Assembly: GCF_032362555.1 (NCBI RefSeq)
Contig: NC_083534.1
Coordinates: 3,271,001-3,335,000, forward strand
Direction: 5' to 3'
Length of the DNA stretch: 64,000 nt
From: Amyelois transitella
Taxonomy: Eukaryota > Arthropoda > Insecta > Lepidoptera > Pyralidae
Below are positions 31,901-44,500 of the stretch, piece by piece. The notes under the pieces were generated by a model that was given only the letters and a program-made list of their open reading frames with translations, had not been told where the DNA came from and did not search any database. A program made the translations under genes and the position numbers. Position 1 is the first letter of the stretch. Each line of letters opens with the position of its first letter.

Positions 31901-34900
31901 CGATACATCATAGATTTTGGGTCATTTTCACTTGGTTTTTTCTCATAAAATATAACTTGCATCGTTTCAATATTTTAGGATATGAAAGTTAATATATTCA
32001 ATTATATTTGTGGAAGATGAAAACACGATTGGAACAAAAATCCTCGATCAAAAAAATTCAGGAACACAAGTCTAGATTTCGATTATTTATCTCAAACTAT
32101 AAGGATTTAAAATTTGAATTTTGTACCAAATTGAAGATCATTAAAAAATAATAACTTCTGGAAGATGAAATTTCGATTGGATGTTTTGTTTAGACGTCAT
32201 TAAACTAAATATATGAAAACAGGAATTAAAATTGTTGCGACAATAGTACTGGACAGTAGAGTGTTGACACTTTATCTCTGTCTCATTCCTACACGGATAA
32301 AGCGCTGTCCTTTGTAAGCGTGCCTTCACTCCGCGGATCACATTCTCGGACGCAGGACCTGTGCCAGTCGCTCCGAGCGTCGTTGAAAAATATTCTGCGA
32401 AGTATTTAATTTCCCACATTCATTTTGTTTGAATTTATTTCTGTACATAATTGTCAGCTCAGGTTAATGAATTGTGTCGTTGATCTCTGAATCTTACGCG
32501 TCGCTTTTCCGTCGGCCGGGGTGATATTACGTAGGTATTTAGGATCGTGGATTTTGATACTTTTTTTTTTTGGTACTTTCTGAAATATATTATAGATAGT
32601 TTAGGTTAGTTTTTAATACAGTTTATTTGTTTCGTTTAGTGTAAATAGGTGTATAATTTTACGTCATGTTAGCATGTTAAAAAAAAACATGGAAGAGCTT
32701 CCCATATGGGACAATTTAGATGGTGGGTACTAATTACACTTACTAATAGATAGACATATAGATGCCTACTGAGATTTTCTCCGCAAACACTGAAGGTGAA
32801 AAATATTTCATTTAATACCGGCTTGTGGCGGGGCGGCAGTAGGTAGATAGATAGATAAAACAACAACAAACAACAGCTCCGCCGCCGTCGGTTATACTGT
32901 CACTAGTTGTTGCCCTGGTCTTTGCTTACGGAAACAGTACTTTTTACTGGATGATTGTACTTGCTTGGTACTTACTCCTAGGTAACTGTATTATTCAGGG
33001 TACCTCCTCAGCTGCAAGACGTCGCAGGGTTTACTTTTCTTCGCTTTCTTCATTTGGCACGATCACAATCATTATCCCATTATTTGATTGTTATTAATTT
33101 TTAGGAAAAATAAATTGTCTCCGATATCGTCGTTGACAATGTCCGAACAGAGAAGTGCGGATGGTGTGGAGTCGACAGTTGATATTATGGACTTAGATAG
33201 TCATGGCATTATTCCGACGCCGACATCAACGACAACCCAAGATAGAAAACCATATATAGAAAACCATAGGTTCCGTAGCCATTTGGCTACGGAACCCTAA
33301 AAATATATGATATACATTACTATGTAAATTACCTTTGATTGAACGAAATCGAATAAGTAATTACGAGTAGTTTTTTTAAAAACATTACAAACTTATTCAT
33401 TTTATACAAAATTTTTGCATACATACATACATACATATCATCACGTCTATATCCCTTACGGGGTAGACAGAGCCAACAGTCTTGAAAAGACTGAAAGGCC
33501 ACGTTCAGCTATTTGGCTTAATGATAGAATTGAGATTCAAATAGTGACAGGTTGCTAGCCTGTCGCCTAAAAAAGAATCCCAAGTTTGTAAGCCTATCCC
33601 TTAGTCGCCTTTTACGACATCCATGGGAAAGAGATGGAGTGGTCCTATTCTTTTTTCTATTGGTGCCGGGAACCACACGGCAATGCCGGGAACCACACAT
33701 CCGCATCTATATCATTGCTTATAATGTAATTTAATATATGTATGTTTTTTTGTAAAATTATTTTATTGTATCAAAAACAATAAAATATTCTGATGCGGAC
33801 TCCATTGCATTCGCAAACTTTATTCGGGTTACGTGAGGTCGCGCGCCAGCGGCTACGGTGCGGCGGCGATCTAGCGGGGCAAGCTGGTCGGGGGTGAGCC
33901 CCGCGCGGGGTGAGCCTCTCGCCCGCATCGAGGTACATGTCATCTGAATGTAGCGCCTTAAGCCAAATAGCTGAACGTGGCCATTCAGTATTTTCAAAAC
34001 TACTGGCTCTGTCTACCCCGCAAGGGATATAGACGTGACCATATGTATGTATGTACCTTATTATATTTAGCATCGTATACGTTATCCTCCAGTCTCTTCG
34101 TCGCCCATAACGCCAAATCCGTCAGCCTTCTCACATGCTCTCGTCTCTTAGTGGCCCTTGCGCACATTTCCATGGAGTCCCGGTTAGAGAACCCAGGGTT
34201 CAACTCGGAGAAGTTAGTCGAAGTGAAATTGAATTGGGGCACGTCTGATGGGGAGTAATTGGACGTTTGGAAGTCGCTGGTTTGGGTGAAGTTGGAGGAG
34301 GGGAATGGGGAGGGGGGAGCGCGGCCTCTGGAAGACAGGTTGGTTGAGTTTCTCGTCTGTGGAAATGATTAGGAACATTATGATTTGCCTTTTGTACGTA
34401 CCTGCGATTTGTAAGATCTACTCTCTCCTCTCGCAGATTTAAAGAATTCTATAAATATAAAAGACTTTCGAGTATTAATTATAAATCTGGTTGGATTCGT
34501 TTTAAGACTAGGAGCTACCTCGTAATCTACCTGTATTTGCATAATATTTATCTTTTTGAGATTAATTGATTTGTCTACCTCGTAAGTGATAACGGCGTAG
34601 TTATCTATGTATGTTTGTGTTTATTATATTATATGGTATAGAACGCTGAATGCTGATATGCAAAGAGGATGCTATAGAACAAGCGGACCGCAGGCCCGAA
34701 GCTTAAGGGTAGAAGGTGCAATTAGGAACACAAAAAAAAGTGACAAAGATTTTACAGAACCTGCAGGCTTAGGTACTATCATCTTTAAATGCGAGCCAGT
34801 TTAGGGCCTTAACTGATCTGCATCGCAAATTCGTAGGTACCACCACGTTAATTAAACGATCCAGTTTCACCAAATCTTAGCACATCACAGCCAATTAATT

Positions 34901-35838
34901 TGGTTCAACTTGTAATCCACACTTCGGCAGTTTTCTTTTGCTAACTAGTATTCCTTCTACTTTTTAAATTCTTAGCTTTATTCTGAATTAATAAGTGGAG
35001 TTTAAGTTAAAAACTTACCTCGTTAAAGCCCATTCGGCTGCAATTCTTCAAGACTTCAGCATAACGTTCAAGTGAGCGCTTCAAGCCGTCCAGATAAATG
35101 CTGCCTTTGCGCACTATATCGTGAACCTACGATTAAAACGATTGTTTGAGAACGAAACGATTACATTTTTATTAATTTTGTACATTCAAGACTCAAACAA
35201 GACAAGAACTGATGGTCAATGTGGGCAAAAAGTTCTCGAATGGACCGCGTACCGAAAAGCGCAGTGTAGGACGGCATCCGCGAGATGGACCGATGATTTG
35301 GTGAAGTCTGCGGAGAAACGTTGGATGCAGGTCGCCTCCTCCTCCACAGAGTGAGGTGGATGTCATTGGGGGAGGCCTATGTTCAGCAGTGGATGATAAA
35401 TGTATAAAGAAGTTTATTTATATATATTTTTCAGTTTCATTTTGTTAGAAGGTTGTGAAAGTAAACCTAAATTCGAGGCATCACAGGCATTCTACAAATC
35501 TATGTATGTCTACAATAGAATTAATTGACGGACTATGTACTTACTTTCTTTTCCATGTAACCTTCATGTTTGTAAGCCTCCGCATAGCCCCGGTTGTCAA
35601 AATCGTCATCTTTATTTTCATTCACATATTTATTGTAATAATAATCATCAGCATTATGGAAACTATTCGGTTCAACGTTATTATAATACTTCGTGTCGTT
35701 AGATATCTGAATAGCATTTTCGTCCCTGTTCTGACTGAAAAACAATTTTCGCGCGTAAGGCAAGTCTATGGTCCATGATGTCACTTCCGTCGCTGCAACC
35801 GCCAATAATGCAAGGTAAATAGTTTTTCCGGAAGCCAT
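28983..35838 (-). CDS. secreted protein of unknown function, six exons, 603 aa
   Basis: Exons from 5' to 3' are 35838-35545, 35126-35019, 34356-34057, 31267-31147, 30260-30087 and 29797-28983. All junctions are GT-AG and phases agree (0,0,0,1,1). Residues 1-21 form a signal peptide (MASGKTIYLALLAVAATEVTS). The middle is hydrophilic with several N-glycosylation sequons (NDT, NCS, NST, NFT, NSS) and four widely spaced cysteines (in KNCSR, EMCAR, MDCMK, ERCRY). The last exon has three Lys-Arg-Ser sites (RKRSIDE, QKRSLFK, HKRSVGY), suggesting cleavage after KR, and many basic residues. No known domain recognised; it could be an extracellular structural or pro-peptide-type protein. A retrotransposon lies just downstream and an HT repeat abuts the donor of exon 3. 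Confidence 0.75.
30369..30578 (+). repeat. CGB repeat
   Basis: Runs from ctaatattataaatgcgaaag to gacagtcgcgggcggcctctag, within intron 4 of the secreted-protein gene. Confidence 0.75.
30760..31133. mobile_element. MITE with TA target duplication
   Basis: About 374 bp with inverted ends. The left end is cagggtgacttttaattcaactgcat; the right end read inward is cagagtgatatttaaaacaactgcat. The flanks are TA on both sides. Partial copies occur at 32480-32600 (inverted) and 40771-40862. There is no coding region. The TA duplication suggests mobilisation by a Tc1/mariner-type transposase. Confidence 0.75.
31302..31493 (+). repeat. HT repeat, 5'-truncated, with 9-bp target duplication
   Basis: Begins inside the family at cattcccatggatgtcg and ends in the TATG tail. 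It is bounded by tgtcttctt at 31293-31301 and 31494-31502. It lies 26 bp upstream of exon 4 of the secreted-protein gene. Confidence 0.9.
31600..31785 (+). repeat. HT repeat, degraded
   Basis: Head accgtgtttttcccggcc, two internal deletions, end atagacgtgttttagtatgtatg. Confidence 0.6.
31800..32479. other. intron 3 sequence, no gene seen
   Basis: Includes a short HT scrap at 31859-31900 (gcaacctgtcactatttgaatctcaattc). Otherwise unassigned. Confidence 0.4.
32480..32610 (-). repeat. MITE fragment (family of 30760-31133)
   Basis: The reverse complement matches 30855-30965 (gtatcaaaatccacgatc, ccccggccg-cggaaaagcgacgcg). Confidence 0.7.
32611..33268. other. intron 3 sequence, no supported gene
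   Basis: A plus-strand frame beginning MSEQRSADGVESTVDIMDLD (ATG at 33139) runs into the hairpin repeat at 33269. Composition is coding-like, but there is no splice context or homology that I recognise. Confidence 0.3.
33269..33296. repeat. hairpin, 12-bp perfect arms
   Basis: ggttccgtagcc and ggctacggaacc separated by attt. The flank (ctacggaaccctaaaaa) and a degenerate half at 37027-37042 suggest the end of a dispersed element. Confidence 0.75.
33419..33690 (-). repeat. HT repeat with duplicated head
   Basis: Full reverse copy followed by a second partial head (tgccgggaaccacac) joined through ggcaatgcc. Confidence 0.8.
33960..34055 (+). repeat. HT repeat, 5'-truncated, abutting a splice donor
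   Basis: Starts at ttaagccaaatagctgaacg and ends in tatgtatgta, directly next to exon 3 of the secreted-protein gene (minus strand). The donor reads AAG|GTACATACATAC, so intron positions from about +4 are HT tail. Confidence 0.8.
35195..35400 (+). pseudogene. RTE-like retrotransposon 3'-coding remnant
   Basis: A frame through KVLEWTAYRKAQCRTASARWTDD and KRWMQVASSS, then ggaggcctatgttcagcagtggat in another frame, matches the usual end of RTE-type polyproteins (GRP..RWTDDL...W...EEAY). It is in an intron of the secreted-protein gene. Confidence 0.55.
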
Positions 35839-35859
35839 TTGAAAGTGAGAGCACTGCCT

Positions 35860-38480
35860 TTTCTGATTTAAAAATAATATTTTATTTACAGAAAGTTAAC
35901 GACGACGCACATTTTACGTTGATACAATTTCTAAAAATAAAATGTTATTATTTTTTTAACAAAATACGTGTTTAAACTCACGTATCAACAATACAACTGG
36001 GAGGTGGAAATTAAGAAACGTTCGGATCGGATGTTCAATTTTTTTGCATAGGTAATTATTAGTTTCCCGCGCCCGTGCATTGTCTATTAATGAGGTTAGG
36101 TAAACCTATAGTTTCCTTTCAACAAGATTCGCTATCGCTAATGATGTAATTATTAAACAGTCCTATAAACACTGCTTTTATAAATTTTATTACGGTAAGT
36201 AGGTATTTAATAATAGAAAGTTAAAGCCGTGATTTTTAGTAGTTTCGCAATGTAAGCATATTTATATTGTTATTTATTAGGTATTTATATCTAAGGTTTT
36301 CATGACATTTCGTCGTGTTAGGTACCTACCTAAATATAACTTTATATAGGTACCAACTTCTAAACTTTAACAGTCAAACAGTTGGTAAGTATTTAATAAT
36401 AATTATTATTAAATACTTATAATTAATTTCAATTCCATTAGCAACTGACGAAGTTATACAAATTTACGAAGAAATTCAATATAAAAAACATTGTTGCGAT
36501 TCTTATCCAGTGAAATACCATTACATTTGAGAAGTGTTTAGATGTGAAAAACTACTATGTCCTAGAAGCCATGAATGACCCCCAATCATTGCATTGTTTA
36601 TAAGAAAATTTGCAGGCTAAGTTCGCACGATTATTTTATCTTGGGTCGAAGACCATCAGACGTTGGGTAGGTATTGCCAAACTATAGTAGGTACATATCC
36701 ACATATATAATAAAATAGTAATAACTAACTGATGTCTGTAGTTAAAAATATATATCCAATATCTATTTTCGACTAACAGAACCCAAAAATGTCTTAGAAT
36801 TTTTGTCCTTCTGCATGTTTGACGCCATAACATTTCCGATTTGAATGCAGTTTTCTCAAATGTGTTAGGCTTCAATCCAACTTAATAACTGGTATTCTGA
36901 TCTAGTATAAAAAATACCCCACGCCTCATACAGCTGATCAGATTTTTTGTAGATTGACTTTTACGGCGAACTACGTCGCGGGCAACAGCATGTTAAGCAA
37001 AATAAGTACTCAATTTTTGTTATTTGGCTACGGAATCCAAAAAATCTAATAAAATCTATACAGTAAGCAATAAAAGACATAACACGGTGTTTAGTATTTT
37101 ATTACTAAATTATTATATCGTCTAAAATAACTTAGCACTAGCGTTTGTGAAGGCGTTAAGGCGAACATATTCCATTCATTCAACATTGACCATAATTCAG
37201 TAGGTCATGTAGTTATCATTTCTCACATGAAACGATTTTAAAGACCTTGTGATTATTGTAAACATTCCAATCAATGCTATAATGGATAATAAACACAGTT
37301 AAACATCGAAGATTTGCTCAAATCATGTACAATTACTTTAGGATTGAGTCAGTAAATAATTAAATATACCAACATTTCCTGTTAATCATTTAGTTATTCT
37401 AACCTTAAAATAATTGTATTTAATTTCAATAACAAGAAGTTTAATAGGGCCGGCCGGTGAAAAATATTTGAAGATGGCGCTATTGTAGCTTGTTCCCCTG
37501 TGATTTTTTTTTGCTTGTTCATTGTTTCCTCGCAAGAAAACTAGACTGTTATAAAATAGCTAAGATCATTCATAACCTATTAAATAGTTTGATATAAAAT
37601 CAGTTATGGGAACATGTTACACTAGCGCCACTTCGACAGATGCGGACCCCATTTTATTTACAAAATAATACAATAAAATGCATTGTTGCATTCAATTATA
37701 ATAGTGAATACTAAACAATATGAAGTATTGAGATGAAATTAGCATCATACAAATTGTTTATAAAAACTTGCAGTACAAAACCTATTTATCTCTGAAATTT
37801 CTTCATTTGAATAACTAGTAGCGTTATTGTGACGGCTCGATTGAGTTACAATCACAAGTAAAATTTCAAAATGCTCAGTCAACAGCTGAGAATTTGCAAG
37901 TGTATTCGGGTAGTTAGATATTACAAAAGTTCACTGCGAATTCGCCTCTTTTACCGCGTCATACGAGTTCCATACATGGTAACTTGATATACGGTTGACT
38001 GTACGACACGTAAAGCGGTTTATAAGACCACAACATAATACATATACGAGACTGAACGGGTTAATACAATAGTGTACCTAGCTAGCATAAGGCTAAGGCA
38101 ATTTTTTTATAACCTATATTTTCTTCTGTGACAGAAAAATAAAAATCCCTATTATTTTTCAATGATTTATGAAGAATTTTCAAAAATATTAACCATTTTT
38201 TAAAATAACGAGTAATCAAAGATGTTTATTTAATTTATGTAATTAATTTCACTATTTATTTTGATAATTTAAAATTTACGAATTATAGTGGATCTAAAGT
38301 GAAGTTACAAAAAAAAACTTACTTTCGCATTTCTGATATTAGTTTGTACAGACACTAAGGGCCTCTCTAAATAAGTCAATGGTTATGAATAATGCCCTCA
38401 AAAAAAACGGAAACCATAAAAAAATCCTTCATAAAACACTAAAACATAAATAGAACATTTCAAGATTTAAATGCCTAGGG
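35860..38480. other. 2.6 kb without a gene
   Basis: AT-rich intergenic DNA between the secreted-protein gene (transcribed leftward from 35838) and the 3' end of CCT eta (38503). It includes the presumed promoter of the former and 3' UTR of the latter. TTTATT (AATAAA on the minus strand) occurs near 38226 and 37096, but I cannot tell which, if either, is used. No other exon was found. Confidence 0.45.
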
Positions 38481-38502
38481 TTAATAAAGTCGTCTTAGCG
38501 AA

Positions 38503-41500
38503 TTATCCCATCATAGGTCTGCCCATACCGCGGCCGCCTGCCATCGGCTGTGCGTCTCCACTCTTCGCATTCTTAATAGTCTCATCAACTGACAGGATCT
38601 GAAATTTAAATAGACATTTTGTATTTGTCGGATAGAAACGAATGGGAAAGCCTACAATTACGTGCTTTGATCAAATTAAGGACGTCAAGAATACCCGAAA
38701 CCGCCGAGCTTGCAAAAAGATAGTTATGAATGTGACCTCAAAGAAATCATATAGAAAAATGACCTCAAATGACCTGTTCCTTATTTGAACAGGGTGGGTG
38801 CCAAGGGACAGGAAAGTAAGTAATGGAGGAGGCCTTTGTCTAAAGACAAGCTGTTGTGAAAGGAACGAATTGCGTGATATAAACCAAACCTTTGTAAAAC
38901 AGCAATAAAGGCTATTTTTATTTATTTATTTTTATAATTATGAATGTGGATAAAGCGAGCCAAGTATGCAGGGATCGTGGCAAGTGGAAAGATGTAATCT
39001 CTGCCTACCCCGTAAGGGATAAAGACGTGATTTAAGGTACGTTTTGCACTTCCTTACCTGAGCGGCCGCCTCGCAAGCGGCGGTTATAGCATTGATTTTG
39101 ATAATGGCCGGCTCCCAAACGCAGCTAGCGAAGTTATCAGCTATATCCTCCTTCTGAATGTCAACGCCGTACCACACCTCACCTGCCGAATAAATAAGAG
39201 ATATATTATTACCCGACTCATAAGTTGAACTAAAATGGCGGTCGAAATAACACCAGATTCATTCGCGTTAAATCTCATATCATCGGTCAGTGTTCACATA
39301 TATGTGTTTCCTTGCCTTCAGTGCTCGCGCTATGGCTCCTAGTAACAAACTTAAATTCAAAACTTTTATTCATTTACATTATAGGACACTTCATATCACT
39401 TAATGATTCGACATATCTTTTGGTTTCACAACATTGGTTGACGTCAAATAAATAACTTAAAACTAAGTTTACCGCCGCTTCCAAGGCGTCAGTGCAGAAA
39501 AGGCGGTAACACTTGTTCATTACCCGCAACCGCCTTGGAATATTCTCGAAGTTGCTTTGACATTTCCATGCAAGAGTTCAGCGCCACTAGCGTCAGTTAC
39601 TTGCAACTTTGTTGGCTCGCTTTGTGTGACTTCAGCGACATCTACCGTAAGCAACTTTTGTCTTTTCAATCGCGGCATTTTACCTAAAAATAATCTACTA
39701 CACTATGACCGCAGCTCCGCTCGCGTAAAATGATATTATTTCCCTGTTCCCGCGGTAATTTGAGAATATCCTCTGTCAGTATTCTCCTATACTTCCCAAG
39801 TAGCATAAATGCCAAATGTTTTTTTTAACGATTAATATTTGCATGTCATAATCTATGACTTAATGGCGGTCGACTGACACACTATAAGTGAGAATGTGTG
39901 CATGAGGCGTGTATATATATATTTATACAATGGGCCATCACACTAATGGTGCTTCATTTTGCCCTGTACTAAAACACCGTCCGCCTCTTTCTCTACGCTC
40001 TATCCATACAATATCCACTGTCATACCCTGAGCACCCGAAACCGCCGAGCTTGCACGAAGAGATTTATGAATGTGGATAAAGCGAAGCAAAGCGATAGTG
40101 GCAAGTGGAAAGAAGTAGTCTCTGCCTACCCCTCCGGGAAAGAGGCGTGATTTTATGTATGTATGTATAATAAATAAATCTTATATAAATATATTAATCA
40201 GAACAATGTAATGTATTCTCTCGTCCACATTCTATTCTAAGTTTGGATATTTGTGAAGTTGACGTTGTCAAAAAAAAAGTGCTGCAGTGCAGTTTGTTAC
40301 CGCTTCTTCTGCACTGACGCCTCGGAAACGGCAGTAAACTTAGTTTTTAAGTAATTATAATTTGACGTCAACCAACGTTGTGAAACCAAAAGTTTTTGAC
40401 AATTATTAAGCGATATGAAGTATCCTATTTAATAAATAATGAATAAAAATTTTAAATTTTTTTAACATCATACCCTGATGATGCTTCTGCCGCAGCTTGT
40501 TCAGCAGCGTGGTGGCGTCGAAGCCGGCGTTGTCGCACAGCTGCCGCGGTATAGCCTCCAGCGCGCGCGCCGCCGCCCCCAGCAGCAGCTGCTCCTTGCC
40601 CGCCACCGTCTTGGAATACTCGCGGAGGTGTTTAGACAGCTCCATGTCTATCGCGCCGCCGCCTGGTTATAGATAAAAAAAATTATATTAAAATTAATAA
40701 AAGTATATTTCATTCGTCATCAAGCCTAAAAAATTGGATAGTCAAACAGCTGAACGTGGCCTATCAGTCTTAAATGTGAAAATGATGACGTTTAATTTAA
40801 ATAAAAAAAGGGCTCAGAAGCATGGATATAGTCTATGTTTAAAAGGATGCAGTTGTTTTATAGGCCACGTTCAGCTGTTTGACTTAATGATAGAATTGAG
40901 ATTCAAATAGCTGAAGGTGGCCTGTCAGTCTTTTCAAGACCGTTGGCTCTGTCTACCCCGCAAGGGATATAGACGTGATAATATCTATCTACGTTTCACG
41001 TACCAGCGACGACCGCGTCGTTTCTAATAGTGCGTCGCACGATCATGATGGCGTCGTGTAAAGACCTCTCAGTCTCCTCCAGGAACTGTTCGGCGCCTCC
41101 GCGGAGTATCAGGGTGCAGGTCTTGGCGGCCGGGCAACCTGGGCGTTGATGAAAGAAGGTTGATGTTAATAATTTTAAAAACATAATTTACTCACTTTTC
41201 TTATTATGGTATCAAGCTATGTATATAGTTTACTAGCTGTGCCCGCGACTTCGTCCGCGTGGAATAGTTTTTTTTAGCATCATTGAAGCCCTCAAGGATG
41301 AATAATTTTCCCCGTTTTTTTTACATTTTCCATTATTTCTTCGCTCCTTGTAGTTGCAGCGTGATGTTATATAGCCTAAAGCCTTCCTCGATAAATGGTC
41401 TATTTAAAGTAAAAATATTTTTTCAGTTCGAACCAGTAGTACCTGAGATTAGCGCGTTCAAACATACAAACTCTTCAGCTTTATAATATTAGTATAGATT

Positions 41501-44500
41501 ATGTAGCAATTGTTTTATTTATTTTAATTGTAAATGAATTTTTATGCATAGAAGTAATGTTAACTCTTCCCCTATTTACTCTTTGTGGTAAACACATTCT
41601 GTGGAACTCGACCCAGATCCGATTCTATTAAATTATATGTACTATGAAATAAATGAAAAATTAAATGTAAATAAAAGTACCACTACATCAAGACGGTAGT
41701 CTATTTCAGAATTAATCTGAAGCTGTGTGAGAGTGAACAGCTAGCTAGATACTACCAAGAACTCACTATATGTATGCATAAAATATAAAAACTACTTATA
41801 ATATATACTCAAAAACTTCTTTTTCTTACTTGATCTATTTCTTAAGAGAACTAACAAAGCCTAAAAAACACTTTTAACATATTCAATGAGTCACTGAACA
41901 ATGAATGGATTAACTATCTAAAAACTATTAAAGATTGTCCCTTTAAAAGCGACCAGTCTTAAACTTTGAAAAATAAATTAACTAGTGTCAAATGTCTTAA
42001 TTATCTCACCAGGAGGTGCTTCTTCTTTATTATAACCTATGCAAAGAAATGTTGAAATTAAATAATAGTACAAGTAAAAAATTTTTATTTGATAATCTCA
42101 AAAATTTTAATAATTTCCCCAATATTTAGCAAATTTTATGAATGTGGTAACACCGGCTCGACATTTGCTGCTAAAGCGATCGAGATCAACCAATAAATAT
42201 AAAGCGCCATTTGAGTTAACCTCTAAAATGTATTTATTTTAACAGGGGTGTATTTTATAACTGGTTCTTCGGCGAGAAACTATAAATAGAACATATACAA
42301 TCTTTCCATGCCGTGTGGTCTCCGGAACTTTGGAATAGGACCGCTCCATCTCTTAACCTTGGATCTCGTAAAGAACGACAAAGGGATACGCTTATAAACT
42401 TGAGATTCTTCTTGTAGGCGATAAGCTAGCAACCTGTCACTATTTGTATCTCAATTTTCATCATTTGGACATACAGCTGAACGTGACCTTTCAGCCTGTC
42501 GGCTCTGTCAACCCTGAGAGGGGTGAAATCGATCTTTCCGATATTACTTTCAGATCTGAAAGAGCGGTTACATATTTTACTAGCTGTGCCCGCGACTTCG
42601 TCGGCGTGCAATAGTTATTTTGGGCATCATCGAAGTCCTCAAGGACAAATAATTTTCCCCGTTTTTTTCACATATTTCTTCGCTCCTAACAGTTGCAGCG
42701 TGATGTTATACAGCCTAAAGCCTTCCTCGATAAATGGTCTATTCAACACAAAAATAATTTTTCAATTGGAATTAGCGCGTTCAAACAAACAAACTCATCA
42801 GCTTTACAATATTAGTATAGATAGCTATCAGTGAAACGGTCAAGTCCAAGTTTTTTTTATGGACAATAAAGATAATTTGTATTGTATTGTATTGTATTGT
42901 AAGTCCCTTCAGAGGTTTCACACTCACCAGTAAAGATGTTATACCGCTCCCCGCCCACCTGCCTCTCAGTGAAATGCTTGCAAGTACCCAAAGCTTCAGG
43001 CTTGAGGTCCCTCACCGACGACAAGATGGCGCCGCCGCACGCGCGCTGCGTGCGCCGCAGATCCTCCTCCGGCACTCGGCCGGCGCAGAACATATCGCTG
43101 TGTGACAAAGAAATAGAAATAAGTGTATGGATAAGGTGCCGTGTGGTTGCCGGCACTAATACAAAAAAAAAATAGGACCACTCCATCTCTTTTTCATGGA
43201 TGTCGTAAAAGGCGACTAAGGGATAGGCTTACAAACTTGGGATTCTTTTTTTTAGGCGATAGGCTAGCAGCCTATCACTATTTGAATCTCAATTCTATCA
43301 TTAAGCCAAATAGCTGAACATGGCCATTCAGTCTTCAAGACTGTTGGCTCTGTCTAGCCCACAAAGGAAATAGACGTGACCATATGTATGTATATGGATA
43401 AGTTTTAAGTATAACTTTTGTAAAAGGAGAGTTCTGCCAAGTGTGCCTTTTTAGGAGTAGCTTTGATGTATTTATGTTTAATAGTAATATGAGTAATTGG
43501 CCTCATATATTTATGCGATCCTCACAAAATTTCAGAAATTGGATCCGTTTTTTATAATCATCGGCCAAGTAAAAAATAATAATACATATACTTTAAAAAT
43601 TATCTTATATATAAAATTCTCGTGTCACAATGTTCATTCCCGTACTCCTCCGAAACGGCTTGACCGATCCTCATGCAATTTTGTGGGCATATTGAGTAGG
43701 TCTGAGAATCGGCCAACATCTAAAAGAAGAATCCCAAGTTTATAAGCCTAACCCTTAGTCGCCTTCTACGACATCCGTGGGAACGAGATGGAGTGGTCCT
43801 ATTCTTTTTTTTATTGGCACCGGGAACCACACGGCATGAAAGTAACAACTGATTCCAATTATCAAGGTAACAAACAAATCACCGGTCAGCGAAGTACTGC
43901 GTGGCCACGTCTCCAATGGGCAGTTTGCTGAGCACAACCTGCGCACCGCTCGCGTGGAGCGCCGCCAACTTCTCGTACAGTATCTGCCATTCGGCGTCCA
44001 CCACCTTCTGGTACTCAGTCACGTTGTCCACGCGCACCTGAAATGAGGGAACAATACAATAGTGATATATTTATTGATATTATAAATAATTATGCAATAA
44101 AACCAAAGGATAGCTTGGACACGAACGCCATGTATTTTTAAGATGCGCGCGCATGGGACGCCACGCCACAGATAAACAAGAACATAACAAGAAAGAGTTT
44201 GTATAACATTTCAAACTTCTTTGAACATATATATATCAAATAGTTATCAAGCAAGCGATCAGCGGATTACATATTCCCTTGGGACCAGCCCGACGTTTGA
44301 TCTAAGTTTTAAAATACTTTTTAGTGCCTCATAATAACAATTGATCCTCATAAACGAATCAGTAATTGGATCCGTGTTTTATAATCATTGGCACAGAAGA
44401 GATAAGCGATAGAATGGGGTAATCAGAAGTGGGAAGCGAGAGAATGGGGTAATCAGAAGTGGGAAGTGAAAGAACGGGGTAATCAGAAGTGGGAAGTGAA

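Noticed and set aside
33088..33300. Short gene starting MSEQRSADGVEST in an intron of the secreted-protein gene
   Set aside because: It ends inside a hairpin repeat and has no splice or homology support; kept only as a note.
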